Position numbers and translations under genes: made by a program
Notes under the pieces: generated by a model
Seen by the model: the letters and a program-made list of their open reading frames with translations, nothing else
Told to the model about the DNA's origin: nothing
The model's database searches: none
Assembly (NCBI GenBank): GCA_034522055.1
Contig: JAXHLS010000002.1
Location: 310,001-374,000, forward strand
Source: Gammaproteobacteria bacterium
Lineage (GTDB): Bacteria > Pseudomonadota > Gammaproteobacteria > JAABTG01
Direction of reading: 5' to 3'
DNA: 64,000 bases
In this document: positions 18,974 through 29,449 of the stretch, piece after piece
Layout of the letters: each line of letters begins with the position of its first letter
How positions within the stretch are numbered: position 1 is the stretch's first letter

Positions 18974-20112
18974 TCCAGGACCTGGTGGTACACGGGGTAT
19001 TCATCGCCTACTCGGTGCTGGTGCTCATGACATGCGGCCTGCTCCTCACCTGGGTGGAGCGCAAGCAGTCCGCCATCATGTCGGACCGCATCGGCGCCAA
19101 CCGAGCCTACCTGCGGCTGCCCTACACCCAGGTGAAGCTGGTATGGATGGGGCTCTTCCACGGCCTCGCCGATGGCGCGAAGATGCTGCTGAAAGAGGAC
19201 TTCCGCGCCGATTCCAACGACCGTCTGGCCTATACCCTGGCGCCGTGGATCGCCTTCGTGCCGGTGCTGCTGGTGTTTGCGGTGGTGCCCTTCGGCGGCA
19301 CCCTGGTACCCGGCGAGTTGTTCGGCAGCGAGTGGTTCGGCGACCGCAGCTATCAGATGCAAGTGGCCCGCCTGGATGCCGGCCTGCTGGTGGTGTTCGC
19401 CTTCGGCGGCCTGGCGGTGCTCGGCACCCTGCTGGCGGGCTGGTCCTCCAACAACAAGTTCTCCCTGCTGGGGGCGGTGCGCGCCGGTTCCCAGCTCATC
19501 TCCTACGAGCTGGTGCTGGCCCTGACGGTGGTGGGCCTGCTGTTCATCTACGGCACCGTCGACCTGGTGGATATCGTCCACCAGCAATCCGGCATCGTGC
19601 TGGGCTTCCTGCCGGCCTGGGGGGTCTTCCTCCAGCCCCTGGGGGCGCTGCTGTTCGTGGTGGCGGCCCAGGCCGAGAACCAGCGCATCCCCTTCGACCT
19701 GCCCGAGGCCGAGTCGGAACTGGTGTCGGGCTATTTCACCGAGTACAGCGCCATGAAGATGGGGCTGTTCATGTTTGCCCACTTCATCGAGATCGCCATC
19801 GTCGCGGCGGTGTTCACCACCCTGTTCCTGGGCGGCTACAACCTGCCCTACATGGGAGACGACGGCTTCCTCCTGCCGGGGGGCTACGCCATCGCCATGA
19901 GCCATGGCCTGGTGGTGACCCTCCAGGTGCTGGTGTTCTGGCTCAAGGTATTCCTGATGTGCAGCTTCCTGATCCTGGTGCGCTGGTCCCTGCCGCGCTT
20001 CCGCTATGACCAGTTGCTGGGCTTCGCCTGGCGCTTCCTGTTGCCCCTGGCCCTGGCCAATCTGGTGGTCACGGTGGTGGTGGTGTGGTTCCTCCAGGGG
20101 GTGGGCCTGTGA
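18970..20112 (+). CDS. nuoH: NADH-quinone oxidoreductase subunit H
   Basis: A 380-residue membrane subunit with eight or more helices that lines the quinone entry. Motifs: LLTWVERKQSAIMSDRIGANRA (about 19-40) and the conserved loop AENQRIPFDLPEAESELVSGYFTEYSAMKMG (about 236-266). Slightly longer than E. coli NuoH. The ATG overlaps the nuoG stop by 4 bases. Confidence 0.95.
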   Translation: MIQDLVVHGVFIAYSVLVLMTCGLLLTWVERKQSAIMSDRIGANRAYLRLPYTQVKLVWMGLFHGLADGAKMLLKEDFRADSNDRLAYTLAPWIAFVPVLLVFAVVPFGGTLVPGELFGSEWFGDRSYQMQVARLDAGLLVVFAFGGLAVLGTLLAGWSSNNKFSLLGAVRAGSQLISYELVLALTVVGLLFIYGTVDLVDIVHQQSGIVLGFLPAWGVFLQPLGALLFVVAAQAENQRIPFDLPEAESELVSGYFTEYSAMKMGLFMFAHFIEIAIVAAVFTTLFLGGYNLPYMGDDGFLLPGGYAIAMSHGLVVTLQVLVFWLKVFLMCSFLILVRWSLPRFRYDQLLGFAWRFLLPLALANLVVTVVVVWFLQGVGL

Positions 20113-20672
20113 GCCCCAGGCCCCCACGCCGCGACTACTGGAACGAGCCCACCCTCGGCTGGTGGGAGCGCGCCTATATCTTCGAGATAATCCGCGGCCT
20201 GCTCACCACCAACCGCGTGTTCTGGCGCAACATGGGGCGCTGGATGACCGGACGCAAGGGCGCGGTCACCAGCTATTATCCCGAGGAGCGGCGCCCCGAC
20301 TATGCCCGCGGCAACCGTGGCAAGCATGTGCTCACCCAGCGCCCCGATGGTCGTCCCCAGTGCATCGCGTGCAACATGTGCGCCACCGTATGTCCGGCCC
20401 ACTGCATCGAGATCGAGGCCGGCTTCGATATCGAGGACACCACCCATCCCAAGTATCCCGAGGCCTTCGCCATCGACTACGCCCGCTGCATCTTCTGTGG
20501 CTTCTGCGTGGAGGCCTGCCCCGAGGACGCCATCCGCATGGTGCCGGACGTCCCCAACCTGCCGGGTAGTGACCGTCATAACATGTGGCTGGACAAGGAG
20601 CACCTGATGACCTGGAACCCCCAGCAGGACGTGGCCAAGCCCTATCCTCCCAAGGGCGGTCTCCAGAAATGA
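20109..20672 (+). CDS. nuoI: NADH-quinone oxidoreductase subunit I
   Basis: A 187-residue ferredoxin-like subunit carrying N6a and N6b. The two motifs are CIACNMCATVCP (about 87-98) and CIFCGFCVEACP (about 128-139). The start is taken as the GTG at 20109, which overlaps the nuoH stop (GTGA); the 30 to 40 residue basic N-terminal extension before the ferredoxin core (RRDYWNEPTLGWWERAY) is longer than in E. coli. Stop overlaps the nuoJ ATG. Confidence 0.92.
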   Translation: MSPRPPRRDYWNEPTLGWWERAYIFEIIRGLLTTNRVFWRNMGRWMTGRKGAVTSYYPEERRPDYARGNRGKHVLTQRPDGRPQCIACNMCATVCPAHCIEIEAGFDIEDTTHPKYPEAFAIDYARCIFCGFCVEACPEDAIRMVPDVPNLPGSDRHNMWLDKEHLMTWNPQQDVAKPYPPKGGLQK

Positions 20673-21172
20673 TGGAAACCTTCCTGCTGATGTTCTTTGC
20701 CGCCGCCGCCGTGGCCGGCGCCCTGCTCATGCTGGTGTTCCACCACCCCATGCGGGTGGCCCTGGCCCTGGCCGCCACCATGCTCTCCGTAGCGGCTCTC
20801 TACGCCATGCTCGGCCTCCACGTGGTGGCCGTGTTCCAGGTGCTCATCTACGTGGGTGCGGTGATGGTCTTCATGATCTACGCCATCATGCTGTTCGAGG
20901 TCCGCGACCGCGCCGATGTCGACCGGCGTTCGGGCTTCCTCCTGCCCGCCATCGTGGGGCTGGTGATCCTCGGCGGCATCCTGCTGGTCGTGCTGCTGCC
21001 GGGCACGCCGGTGCCGGCCGGCGCGCCGGGCCCCTTCGGCGTCCAGGCTTTCGCGCATTCCTTTCTCGCGGATTACTGGCTCTTCTTCGAACTCGCCTCG
21101 GTGCTGCTGCTGGCGGCAGTGGTGGCAGCCGTCGCGGTGCTGCGCGCCTATCAGGAACAAGACCATGGATGA
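20669..21172 (+). CDS. nuoJ: NADH-quinone oxidoreductase subunit J
   Basis: A 167-residue membrane subunit with five hydrophobic helices. The conserved third-helix stretch VFQVLIYVGAVMVFMIYAIML (about 56-76) is clear. The start overlaps the nuoI stop; an ATG three bases later would shorten it by one residue. Overlaps nuoK by 8 bases. Confidence 0.94.
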   Translation: MMETFLLMFFAAAAVAGALLMLVFHHPMRVALALAATMLSVAALYAMLGLHVVAVFQVLIYVGAVMVFMIYAIMLFEVRDRADVDRRSGFLLPAIVGLVILGGILLVVLLPGTPVPAGAPGPFGVQAFAHSFLADYWLFFELASVLLLAAVVAAVAVLRAYQEQDHG

Positions 21173-21467
21173 CACCACCCTGCTGCTCGGCCTCGCCGCG
21201 TTGCTCTTCGCCATCGGCCTCGTGGGCATCATCGTGCGGCACAACCTGCTGGTGATGCTCATGTTCCTCGAACTCATGCTGAACGGTGTGCTGCTCAGTC
21301 TGGCGGTGTTCACCGCCCATACCGGCGCCGCCGCGGGTGCGGTGCTGATCTTCCTGGCCTTCGTGGTGGCCGCCGCCGAGGTGGCCGTCGCCGTACCCCT
21401 GGTGGTCCTGCTGGCGCGCCGCCGGCGTTCCCTGGACCCGAGTGCCTACATGGAACTGCGGGGCTGA
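21165..21467 (+). CDS. nuoK: NADH-quinone oxidoreductase subunit K
   Basis: A 100-residue three-helix subunit, homologous to MrpC. The proton-channel glutamates sit in MFLELMLNGV (about residue 34) and AAAEVAVAV (about residue 69). Standard length. Overlaps nuoJ and is followed after 4 bases by nuoL. Confidence 0.95.
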   Translation: MDDTTLLLGLAALLFAIGLVGIIVRHNLLVMLMFLELMLNGVLLSLAVFTAHTGAAAGAVLIFLAFVVAAAEVAVAVPLVVLLARRRRSLDPSAYMELRG

Positions 21468-21471
21468 CACC

Positions 21472-23349
21472 ATGAGCGCATCCCTCACCACCATCGTTCT
21501 GCTGCCGCTGCTGGGATTCCTCGTCAACGGCCTCCTCGGGCCCCGGCTCGGCACCCGCTTCGTCACCGTGGTGGGCTGCGGCCTGCCCATCGCCGCCTTC
21601 CTGGTCGCCGTGCAGGCGGTGATGCAACTGGAGGCCGGTACGGGCCAACCTCTGGTGGAGACCCTGTTCACCTGGGCCGCCTTCGGCACGGGGGCCCTGG
21701 AGGTTTCCCTCTATCTCGACCGCCTGAGCGCGGTCATGGTGCTGGTGGTCACCGGCGTGGGCTCCCTCATCCATATCTATTCCATGGGCTACATGAAGGG
21801 CGACGAGAGCTACGCCCGCTACTTCGCCTATCTCAACCTGTTCCTGTTCTTCATGCTGCTGCTGGTGCTGGGGCGCTCCCTGCTGGTGCTGTTCGTGGGC
21901 TGGGAGGGCGTGGGGCTGGCCTCCTATCTGCTCATCGGCTTCTGGTTCGACGACCCCGCCAAAGCCGCTGCAGGCAAGAAGGCCTTCATCACCAACCGGG
22001 TGGGCGATGCCGGCTTCCTGCTGGGTATGTTCGTGCTGTTCGCCGTGCTGGGCACCCTGGAGATGGACGCCATCAATGCCGCCGCCGCAGGGGGCATGCT
22101 GCCGGCAGCGACCGCCACCCTGGTGGGGGTACTGCTGTTCGTGGGCGCCACCGGCAAGTCGGCCCAGATCCCGCTTCATGTATGGCTGCCCGACGCCATG
22201 GCCGGCCCCACCCCGGTGTCCGCCCTGATCCATGCCGCCACCATGGTGACCGCGGGGGTCTACCTGGTGGCCCGCCTGTCCGGCGTCTACCTGCTGTCCC
22301 CCGAGGCCTCCCTGCTGCTGGCGGTGGTGGGCGTGGCCACGGCCTTCTTCGCCGCCACCATCGCCCTGGTGCAGACCGACATCAAAAAGGTGTTGGCCTA
22401 CTCCACCGTCTCCCAGCTCGGCTTCATGGTGCTCGCCCTGGGTGTGGGTGCCCATGCCGTGGCGGTGTTCCATCTGGTGACCCACGCCTTCTTCAAGGCC
22501 TGCCTGTTCCTGGGGGCCGGCAGCGTCATCCATGCCCTCGGCGGCGAGCAGGATCTGCGCCGCATGGGTGGGCTGGCGCGGCGCATCCCCATCACCTTCG
22601 TCACCTTCGCGGTGGCCACCGCAGCCATCGCCGGGCTGCCCCCTCTGGCAGGCTTCTTCTCCAAGGACGAGATCCTGTGGTTCACCCTGGCCGGGGAGCA
22701 CGGCGGGGCCCTGCTATTCGTGGTGGGCGCCATCACCGCCTTCCTCACCGCCCTGTACATGTTCCGCCTGCTGTGGCTGGCCTTCCTGACGCCCTCCCGC
22801 ATGGCCCCCGAGGTGGAGGCCCATGTCCACGAGTCGCCCCGCTCCATGACCGGCGTGCTGGTGGTGCTGGCCCTACTGTCGGCGGTGGGGGGCTTCATCG
22901 CCGTGCCCCATTACCTGGAAAGCCTGCTGCCCCTGCCCGCGGTGGCCGAAGGCCTGGCCGCCTGGCATCTGCCCCTGGCGGTATTCGCCGTGGCGCTGGC
23001 CGTGGGGGGGCTCGCCGGGGCGCGCTACCTGTTTGCCGGCGAGGCCCGGCCGGCGGCAGTCCTGAGCGAGCGCTTCGCCACCCTGCACCGGGTACTCACC
23101 AACAAATACTACGTGGATGAACTCTACCAGGGATTCATCGGCCGGCCCCTGGTGTGGGTCTCGGATCGGGTGTTGCTGAGGGTGTCCGATCGCCTGCTCA
23201 TCGACGGTCTGCTGCATGCCTCGGCGGCCCTCGCGCGGGGCACCGCCGGGGCCCTGGTGCGGGTCCAGACCGGCAACCTGCAACTCTATGCCTGGCTGGT
23301 CCTGATGGGCCTGGGTGCCGGGCTGCTATGGACGTGGACCGATGTCTGA
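21472..23349 (+). CDS. nuoL: NADH-quinone oxidoreductase subunit L
   Basis: A 625-residue antiporter-like proton-pumping subunit with about sixteen helices including the C-terminal lateral helix. Motifs: FVGWEGVGLASYLLIGFW with its key Glu (about 143-160), HVWLPDAMAGPTPVSALIHAATMVTAGVYL (about 230-260) and KKVLAYSTVSQLGFM (about 303-317). The ATG at 21472 is 4 bases after the nuoK stop. Related to DabB further right. Confidence 0.95.
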   Translation: MSASLTTIVLLPLLGFLVNGLLGPRLGTRFVTVVGCGLPIAAFLVAVQAVMQLEAGTGQPLVETLFTWAAFGTGALEVSLYLDRLSAVMVLVVTGVGSLIHIYSMGYMKGDESYARYFAYLNLFLFFMLLLVLGRSLLVLFVGWEGVGLASYLLIGFWFDDPAKAAAGKKAFITNRVGDAGFLLGMFVLFAVLGTLEMDAINAAAAGGMLPAATATLVGVLLFVGATGKSAQIPLHVWLPDAMAGPTPVSALIHAATMVTAGVYLVARLSGVYLLSPEASLLLAVVGVATAFFAATIALVQTDIKKVLAYSTVSQLGFMVLALGVGAHAVAVFHLVTHAFFKACLFLGAGSVIHALGGEQDLRRMGGLARRIPITFVTFAVATAAIAGLPPLAGFFSKDEILWFTLAGEHGGALLFVVGAITAFLTALYMFRLLWLAFLTPSRMAPEVEAHVHESPRSMTGVLVVLALLSAVGGFIAVPHYLESLLPLPAVAEGLAAWHLPLAVFAVALAVGGLAGARYLFAGEARPAAVLSERFATLHRVLTNKYYVDELYQGFIGRPLVWVSDRVLLRVSDRLLIDGLLHASAALARGTAGALVRVQTGNLQLYAWLVLMGLGAGLLWTWTDV

Positions 23350-24877
23350 GGCCGTCATGCTGAACTGGTTGCTGTTCCTGCCCCTGCTGGGGGCCCTGGC
23401 CCTGGCGCTGGTCCCGGCCGGGCGGGATGGCCTGACCCGCGGCCTGGCCCTGGCCGTGATGGTGGTGCAATTCGTGCTCGCCGCCTGGCTCTACAGCCAT
23501 TTCCAGGCCGGAATCCCGGGCCTGCAGTTCGAGACCCGCATCCCCTGGATCGAGCAGTGGGGCGTCTATTACCACGTGGGCCTCGACGGCCTCAACGTGC
23601 TGCTGGTGCTCCTCACCGCCTTCCTGGGGCCGCTGGTGGTGGCGGGCGCCTTCAGCGCCATCACCACCAGCGTGCGCCTGTTCTACGCCATGCTGCTGGT
23701 GCTGCAGTTCGCCATGGTGGGCACATTCCTGGCCCAGGACCTGTTCCTGTTCTACGTGTTCTGGGAGGCCATGCTCATCCCCATGTTCCTGATCATCGGC
23801 ATCTGGGGCGGCGAGCGACGCCTCTATGCCACCTTCAAGTTCGTACTCTACACCGCCTTCGGCAGCATCCTCATGCTGGCGGCGGTGATCTATATCGCCT
23901 ACACGGTCTACACGGCCACCGGCGTGCCCTCCTTCGCCATCGCCGACCTCTACCGCGGCGACTGGCCCCTGGAGGTGCAGTCCCTGCTGCTGGCCGCCTT
24001 CGCCCTGTCCTTCGCCGTCAAGGTGCCCATGGTGCCCCTGCACACCTGGCTGCCCGACGCCCATGTGGAGGCCCCCGCCGCGGGCTCGGTGATCCTCGCC
24101 GGCGTGCTCCTCAAGATGGGCACCTACGGATTTCTCAAGCTCGGTCTGCCGCTGTTTCCCGAAGCGGCGCTGCTGTTCCGGCCGGCCCTCATGACTCTGG
24201 CGGTGGTGAGTATCATCTACGGTGCCCTGCTGGCCCTGGTGCAGGATGACATCAAGAAGATCGTCGCCTACTCCTCCATCAGCCACCTGGGCTACGTGAT
24301 GCTGGGGCTGGTGAGCTATGACCTGCTGGGGATACAGGGGGCCATCATCCAGATGGTCAGCCACGGCCTGATTGCAGGCGGCCTGTTCCTCATGGTGGGG
24401 ATGATCTACGAGCGCTGCCACAGCCGTGACCTGGCGGATTACGGCGGCCTCGCCAAGCTGCTGCCGGGCTACGCGGTGTTCTTCATGTTGCTGACCCTGG
24501 CTTCCGTCGGGCTGCCCTCCACCAGCGGCTTCACCGGCGAATTCCTGGTGCTCCTGGGGGCCTTCAACGCCGGCTGGGCCGAGTTGCCCCACGCCACCTG
24601 GCCCCTGGCCCTGGCGGCGACGGCGGTGCTGGGGGTGGTGCTTGGCGCCCTCTACATGCTGCGCCTGGCCGGACGCCTGCTGTTCGGCCCGGCCAAGGCG
24701 CCCCATACCCCGCTGGCGGGTCTCAACCGCCGCGAGAGCGGCATCCTGGCCGCCCTGGTGGCGGCCATCTTCCTCATTGGCCTGGCGCCGGCGTCCCTGC
24801 TGGAGAAGACCGAGGCCTCCGCCCTCGAGATCCAGTCCATCATGCGCGCGGTCCAACCCCCAGGAGTCACTCCATGA
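23342..24877 (+). CDS. nuoM: NADH-quinone oxidoreductase subunit M
   Basis: A 511-residue antiporter-like proton-pumping subunit. Motifs: FYVFWEAMLIPMFLIIGIWGG with the conserved Glu (about 138-158), HTWLPDAHVEAPAAGSVILAG (about 235-255) and KKIVAYSSISHLGYVMLG (about 304-321). Starts 8 bases inside nuoL and overlaps nuoN by 4. Confidence 0.95.
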   Translation: MSEAVMLNWLLFLPLLGALALALVPAGRDGLTRGLALAVMVVQFVLAAWLYSHFQAGIPGLQFETRIPWIEQWGVYYHVGLDGLNVLLVLLTAFLGPLVVAGAFSAITTSVRLFYAMLLVLQFAMVGTFLAQDLFLFYVFWEAMLIPMFLIIGIWGGERRLYATFKFVLYTAFGSILMLAAVIYIAYTVYTATGVPSFAIADLYRGDWPLEVQSLLLAAFALSFAVKVPMVPLHTWLPDAHVEAPAAGSVILAGVLLKMGTYGFLKLGLPLFPEAALLFRPALMTLAVVSIIYGALLALVQDDIKKIVAYSSISHLGYVMLGLVSYDLLGIQGAIIQMVSHGLIAGGLFLMVGMIYERCHSRDLADYGGLAKLLPGYAVFFMLLTLASVGLPSTSGFTGEFLVLLGAFNAGWAELPHATWPLALAATAVLGVVLGALYMLRLAGRLLFGPAKAPHTPLAGLNRRESGILAALVAAIFLIGLAPASLLEKTEASALEIQSIMRAVQPPGVTP

Positions 24878-26256
24878 ATCTCGACATGCTGGTGGGCCTG
24901 CTCCCCGAGCACCTGCTGCTGGCGGGGATCCTGATACTGCTGGTGCTCGACCTGACCGCCCTTCGGTCGAGTCCGTCGTTGCCCATCCCCTTGCTGGCAG
25001 TGGCCGCGGCGGCCCTCGCGGCCCTGTGGCTCGCCGCGGGTGACTATGTCGCGGCGCCCTTCCCCGAACAGTTCGTGCTGGACCCGGGTCGCGCCGTGGC
25101 CAAGGCGGTGTTGTTGGGCCTGGCCCTGCCGGTGCTGCTGCTGGCGGGCGAGTCGCAGAGCGACAGGCGCTTCGCCATGCTGCTGCTGTCGTCCCTCTAT
25201 GGCGCCTGCCTGGTGGTCTCCGCGGGCAGCCTGGTGACCCTGTTCCTGGGCCTGGAACTGCTGTCCCTGCCGGTCTATGCCCTCATCGTGGCGGGCTCCG
25301 GACGCCCGGAGAGCGCCGAGGCCGCCCTCAAATACCTGATCCTGGGCGGCGCCGGCAGCGCCACCCTGCTGTTCGGCATATCCCTGACCCTGGGCGCCAC
25401 CGGTTCCCTGTCCATGGCCGCCTTCGCCGCTGCCGCAGTCAGCCCGGAACCCCTGGCCGTGGCCGCCGTGACCCTGGTACTGGTGGGCCTGATGCTCAAG
25501 GCCGCCCTGGTGCCCTTCCATGCCTGGGCCCCCGATGCCTACGCCGGCACCGGCATCCCGGTGACAGCCTATATGGCCACGGTGATCAAGGGCGCCGTGT
25601 TGCTGGCCCTGATAGGGCTGTTCGACGGCGCCCGTCTCTCCCCCGGCGTCGTCGGCCTCACCGCCACCCTGGCCCTGCTATCCGCCGCCTGGGGCAATCT
25701 CGCGGCCATGGCCCAGACGGGCTTCCGGCGCATGATCGCCTACTCTTCCATCGCCCATGCGGGGTTTCTGTTCTTCGTGCTGCTGGGAGAACCCGGCGGA
25801 CGCCAGGAGGCGGTGGTGTTCTACGTGCTGGTTTACGGCCTCGCCAATCTCCTGGCCTTCGCCTGCCTGCCCCCCCACGATGACGAGGCGACCCGGGACC
25901 ATCTGGATCGCCTGCGGGGGCTCTACCGCAGCCGGCCCGCGGCAGCCATCCTCATCGCCGTGGCCATGCTGTCACTGGCGGGGATCCCGCCCCTGCCGGG
26001 CTTCGTAGCCAAGTTCTTCATCTTCAAGAACGTGGTGGAGGCGGGCTATACCGCCTGGGCGGTGGCCGGCCTGCTGGCCAGCTATTTGGGGCTGTTCTTC
26101 TATCTGCGGGTTATTCGCATCATGTTCATGGACGAACCCGTCGCCACGGAGGCCAAGGCGCATACCGGGGTGTTGGCGGGCATCGCCGGCCTGGTCTGCG
26201 TGACCGCGGTGGCGGCGGTGACCCTGTTTCCCGGCTGGCTGCTGGCACGTCTCTGA
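24874..26256 (+). CDS. nuoN: NADH-quinone oxidoreductase subunit N
   Basis: A 460-residue antiporter-like subunit, last of the operon. Motifs: LFLGLELLSLPVYALI (about 126-141), FHAWAPDAYAGTGIPVTAYMATVIK (about 213-237), RRMIAYSSIAHAGF (about 287-300) and SLAGIPPLPGFVAKFFIFK. A little shorter than E. coli NuoN. glgP begins 95 bases after its stop. Confidence 0.95.
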   Translation: MNLDMLVGLLPEHLLLAGILILLVLDLTALRSSPSLPIPLLAVAAAALAALWLAAGDYVAAPFPEQFVLDPGRAVAKAVLLGLALPVLLLAGESQSDRRFAMLLLSSLYGACLVVSAGSLVTLFLGLELLSLPVYALIVAGSGRPESAEAALKYLILGGAGSATLLFGISLTLGATGSLSMAAFAAAAVSPEPLAVAAVTLVLVGLMLKAALVPFHAWAPDAYAGTGIPVTAYMATVIKGAVLLALIGLFDGARLSPGVVGLTATLALLSAAWGNLAAMAQTGFRRMIAYSSIAHAGFLFFVLLGEPGGRQEAVVFYVLVYGLANLLAFACLPPHDDEATRDHLDRLRGLYRSRPAAAILIAVAMLSLAGIPPLPGFVAKFFIFKNVVEAGYTAWAVAGLLASYLGLFFYLRVIRIMFMDEPVATEAKAHTGVLAGIAGLVCVTAVAAVTLFPGWLLARL

Positions 26257-26350
26257 CGGACGCCGCCGTGGCCCGCCTGGAGGCCATGGCTCTCTTGGAA
26301 GCTGCGGCTCGCTTGGAAAGAATAGCTGACGTTCAAACCGAGGGCCGAGC

Positions 26351-28819
<2,469 letters not shown>

Positions 28820-29101
28820 ACTCAGGGCGCCATGCGGAATCTCAAGGACCGAGTCTCCCCCATCCGCCGAGGGGCTCTCGACGACCATGGGAGCACAGGG
28901 GTTCCGCCATGACCACCGGGCGTCACATCACCGTCGCCCGTCCCTATAAGCGCACGGTATGGGCCCCCGCATCGAGCGGGTAGGTATCGACGGGGTCATC
29001 CGCCAGCTTCGCTGCAAGAACCGCGGCGCCAGAGGAAACGGGCAGCCCTGAAGGGTGGACCACCCTGCCGTTTATGGGTTGGAAGCCCCCTTCCAGGACC
29101 C
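28820..29101. other. Gene-free stretch between converging glgP and the P-II-like gene
   Basis: About 280 bases between convergent genes. An imperfect inverted repeat (AACGGGCAG ... CTGCCGTT, with an inner GGGTGGACCACCC) at about 29036-29074 may end transcription from one or both sides. A 24-codon open frame at 28909 has no ribosome site and is not called. Confidence 0.4.
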
Positions 29102-29449
29102 TCAGCTCTCCTCGGATTCGCTCGCGCCGCCGAACTTCACCAGCCGCGTGACCTGGATATCCGAGATGAACACCACCCCGGAATGCTCGCTGTAGAAGGG
29201 CGCGAAGCCTTCGAGGATGGGAGCCACCAGGGACTCGGGCACGGCGGCGATGATCATGATCAGCACATCATCCTCGTTGAACATGAGGTGGCCTTCGTGG
29301 AAGCCGTGGTTGCCCTTGCCCGACAGGTTGTTGACGATGGTGTAGCCCTTCACGCCGGCGCGGTCCAGCAGGTCCGTGGCAAAGCCCTGGTGCTCTCCGC
29401 CCAGGATGATTTCGAGCTTCTTCAAGGGGCTGAATCGGAGATTCTTCAT
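29102..29449 (-). CDS. P-II-like regulatory protein of the inorganic carbon uptake operon
   Basis: A 115-residue protein with the P-II-like ferredoxin fold: strand FSPLKKLEIILGGEHQGFATDLLDRAGVKGYTIVNNLSGKGNHG (residues about 6-50), a loop, and DVLIMIIAAVPESLVAPILEGFAPFYSEHSGVVFISDIQVTRL (about 62-105). The classical T-loop Tyr51 context of GlnB is absent. The ATG overlaps the dabA stop (ATGA), so it is part of the DAB operon. P-II relatives beside carbon concentrating genes sense adenine nucleotides or bicarbonate, which is the likely role. Start fixed by overlap; the open frame extends 19 codons upstream. Confidence 0.82.
   Translation of the reverse strand: MKNLRFSPLKKLEIILGGEHQGFATDLLDRAGVKGYTIVNNLSGKGNHGFHEGHLMFNEDDVLIMIIAAVPESLVAPILEGFAPFYSEHSGVVFISDIQVTRLVKFGGASESEES

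Noticed and set aside
18109-20127. 672-codon minus-strand open frame opposite nuoG-nuoH
   Set aside because: It is antisense to two well-conserved nuo genes, and its translation is a His/Gln-rich low-complexity string typical of GC-rich antisense frames.
23198-24856. 552-codon minus-strand open frame opposite nuoM
   Set aside because: Shadow of nuoM; composition is Gly/Gln/His-rich with no domain.
28909-28983. 24-codon open frame in the glgP-downstream gap
   Set aside because: No Shine-Dalgarno and no recognisable product.
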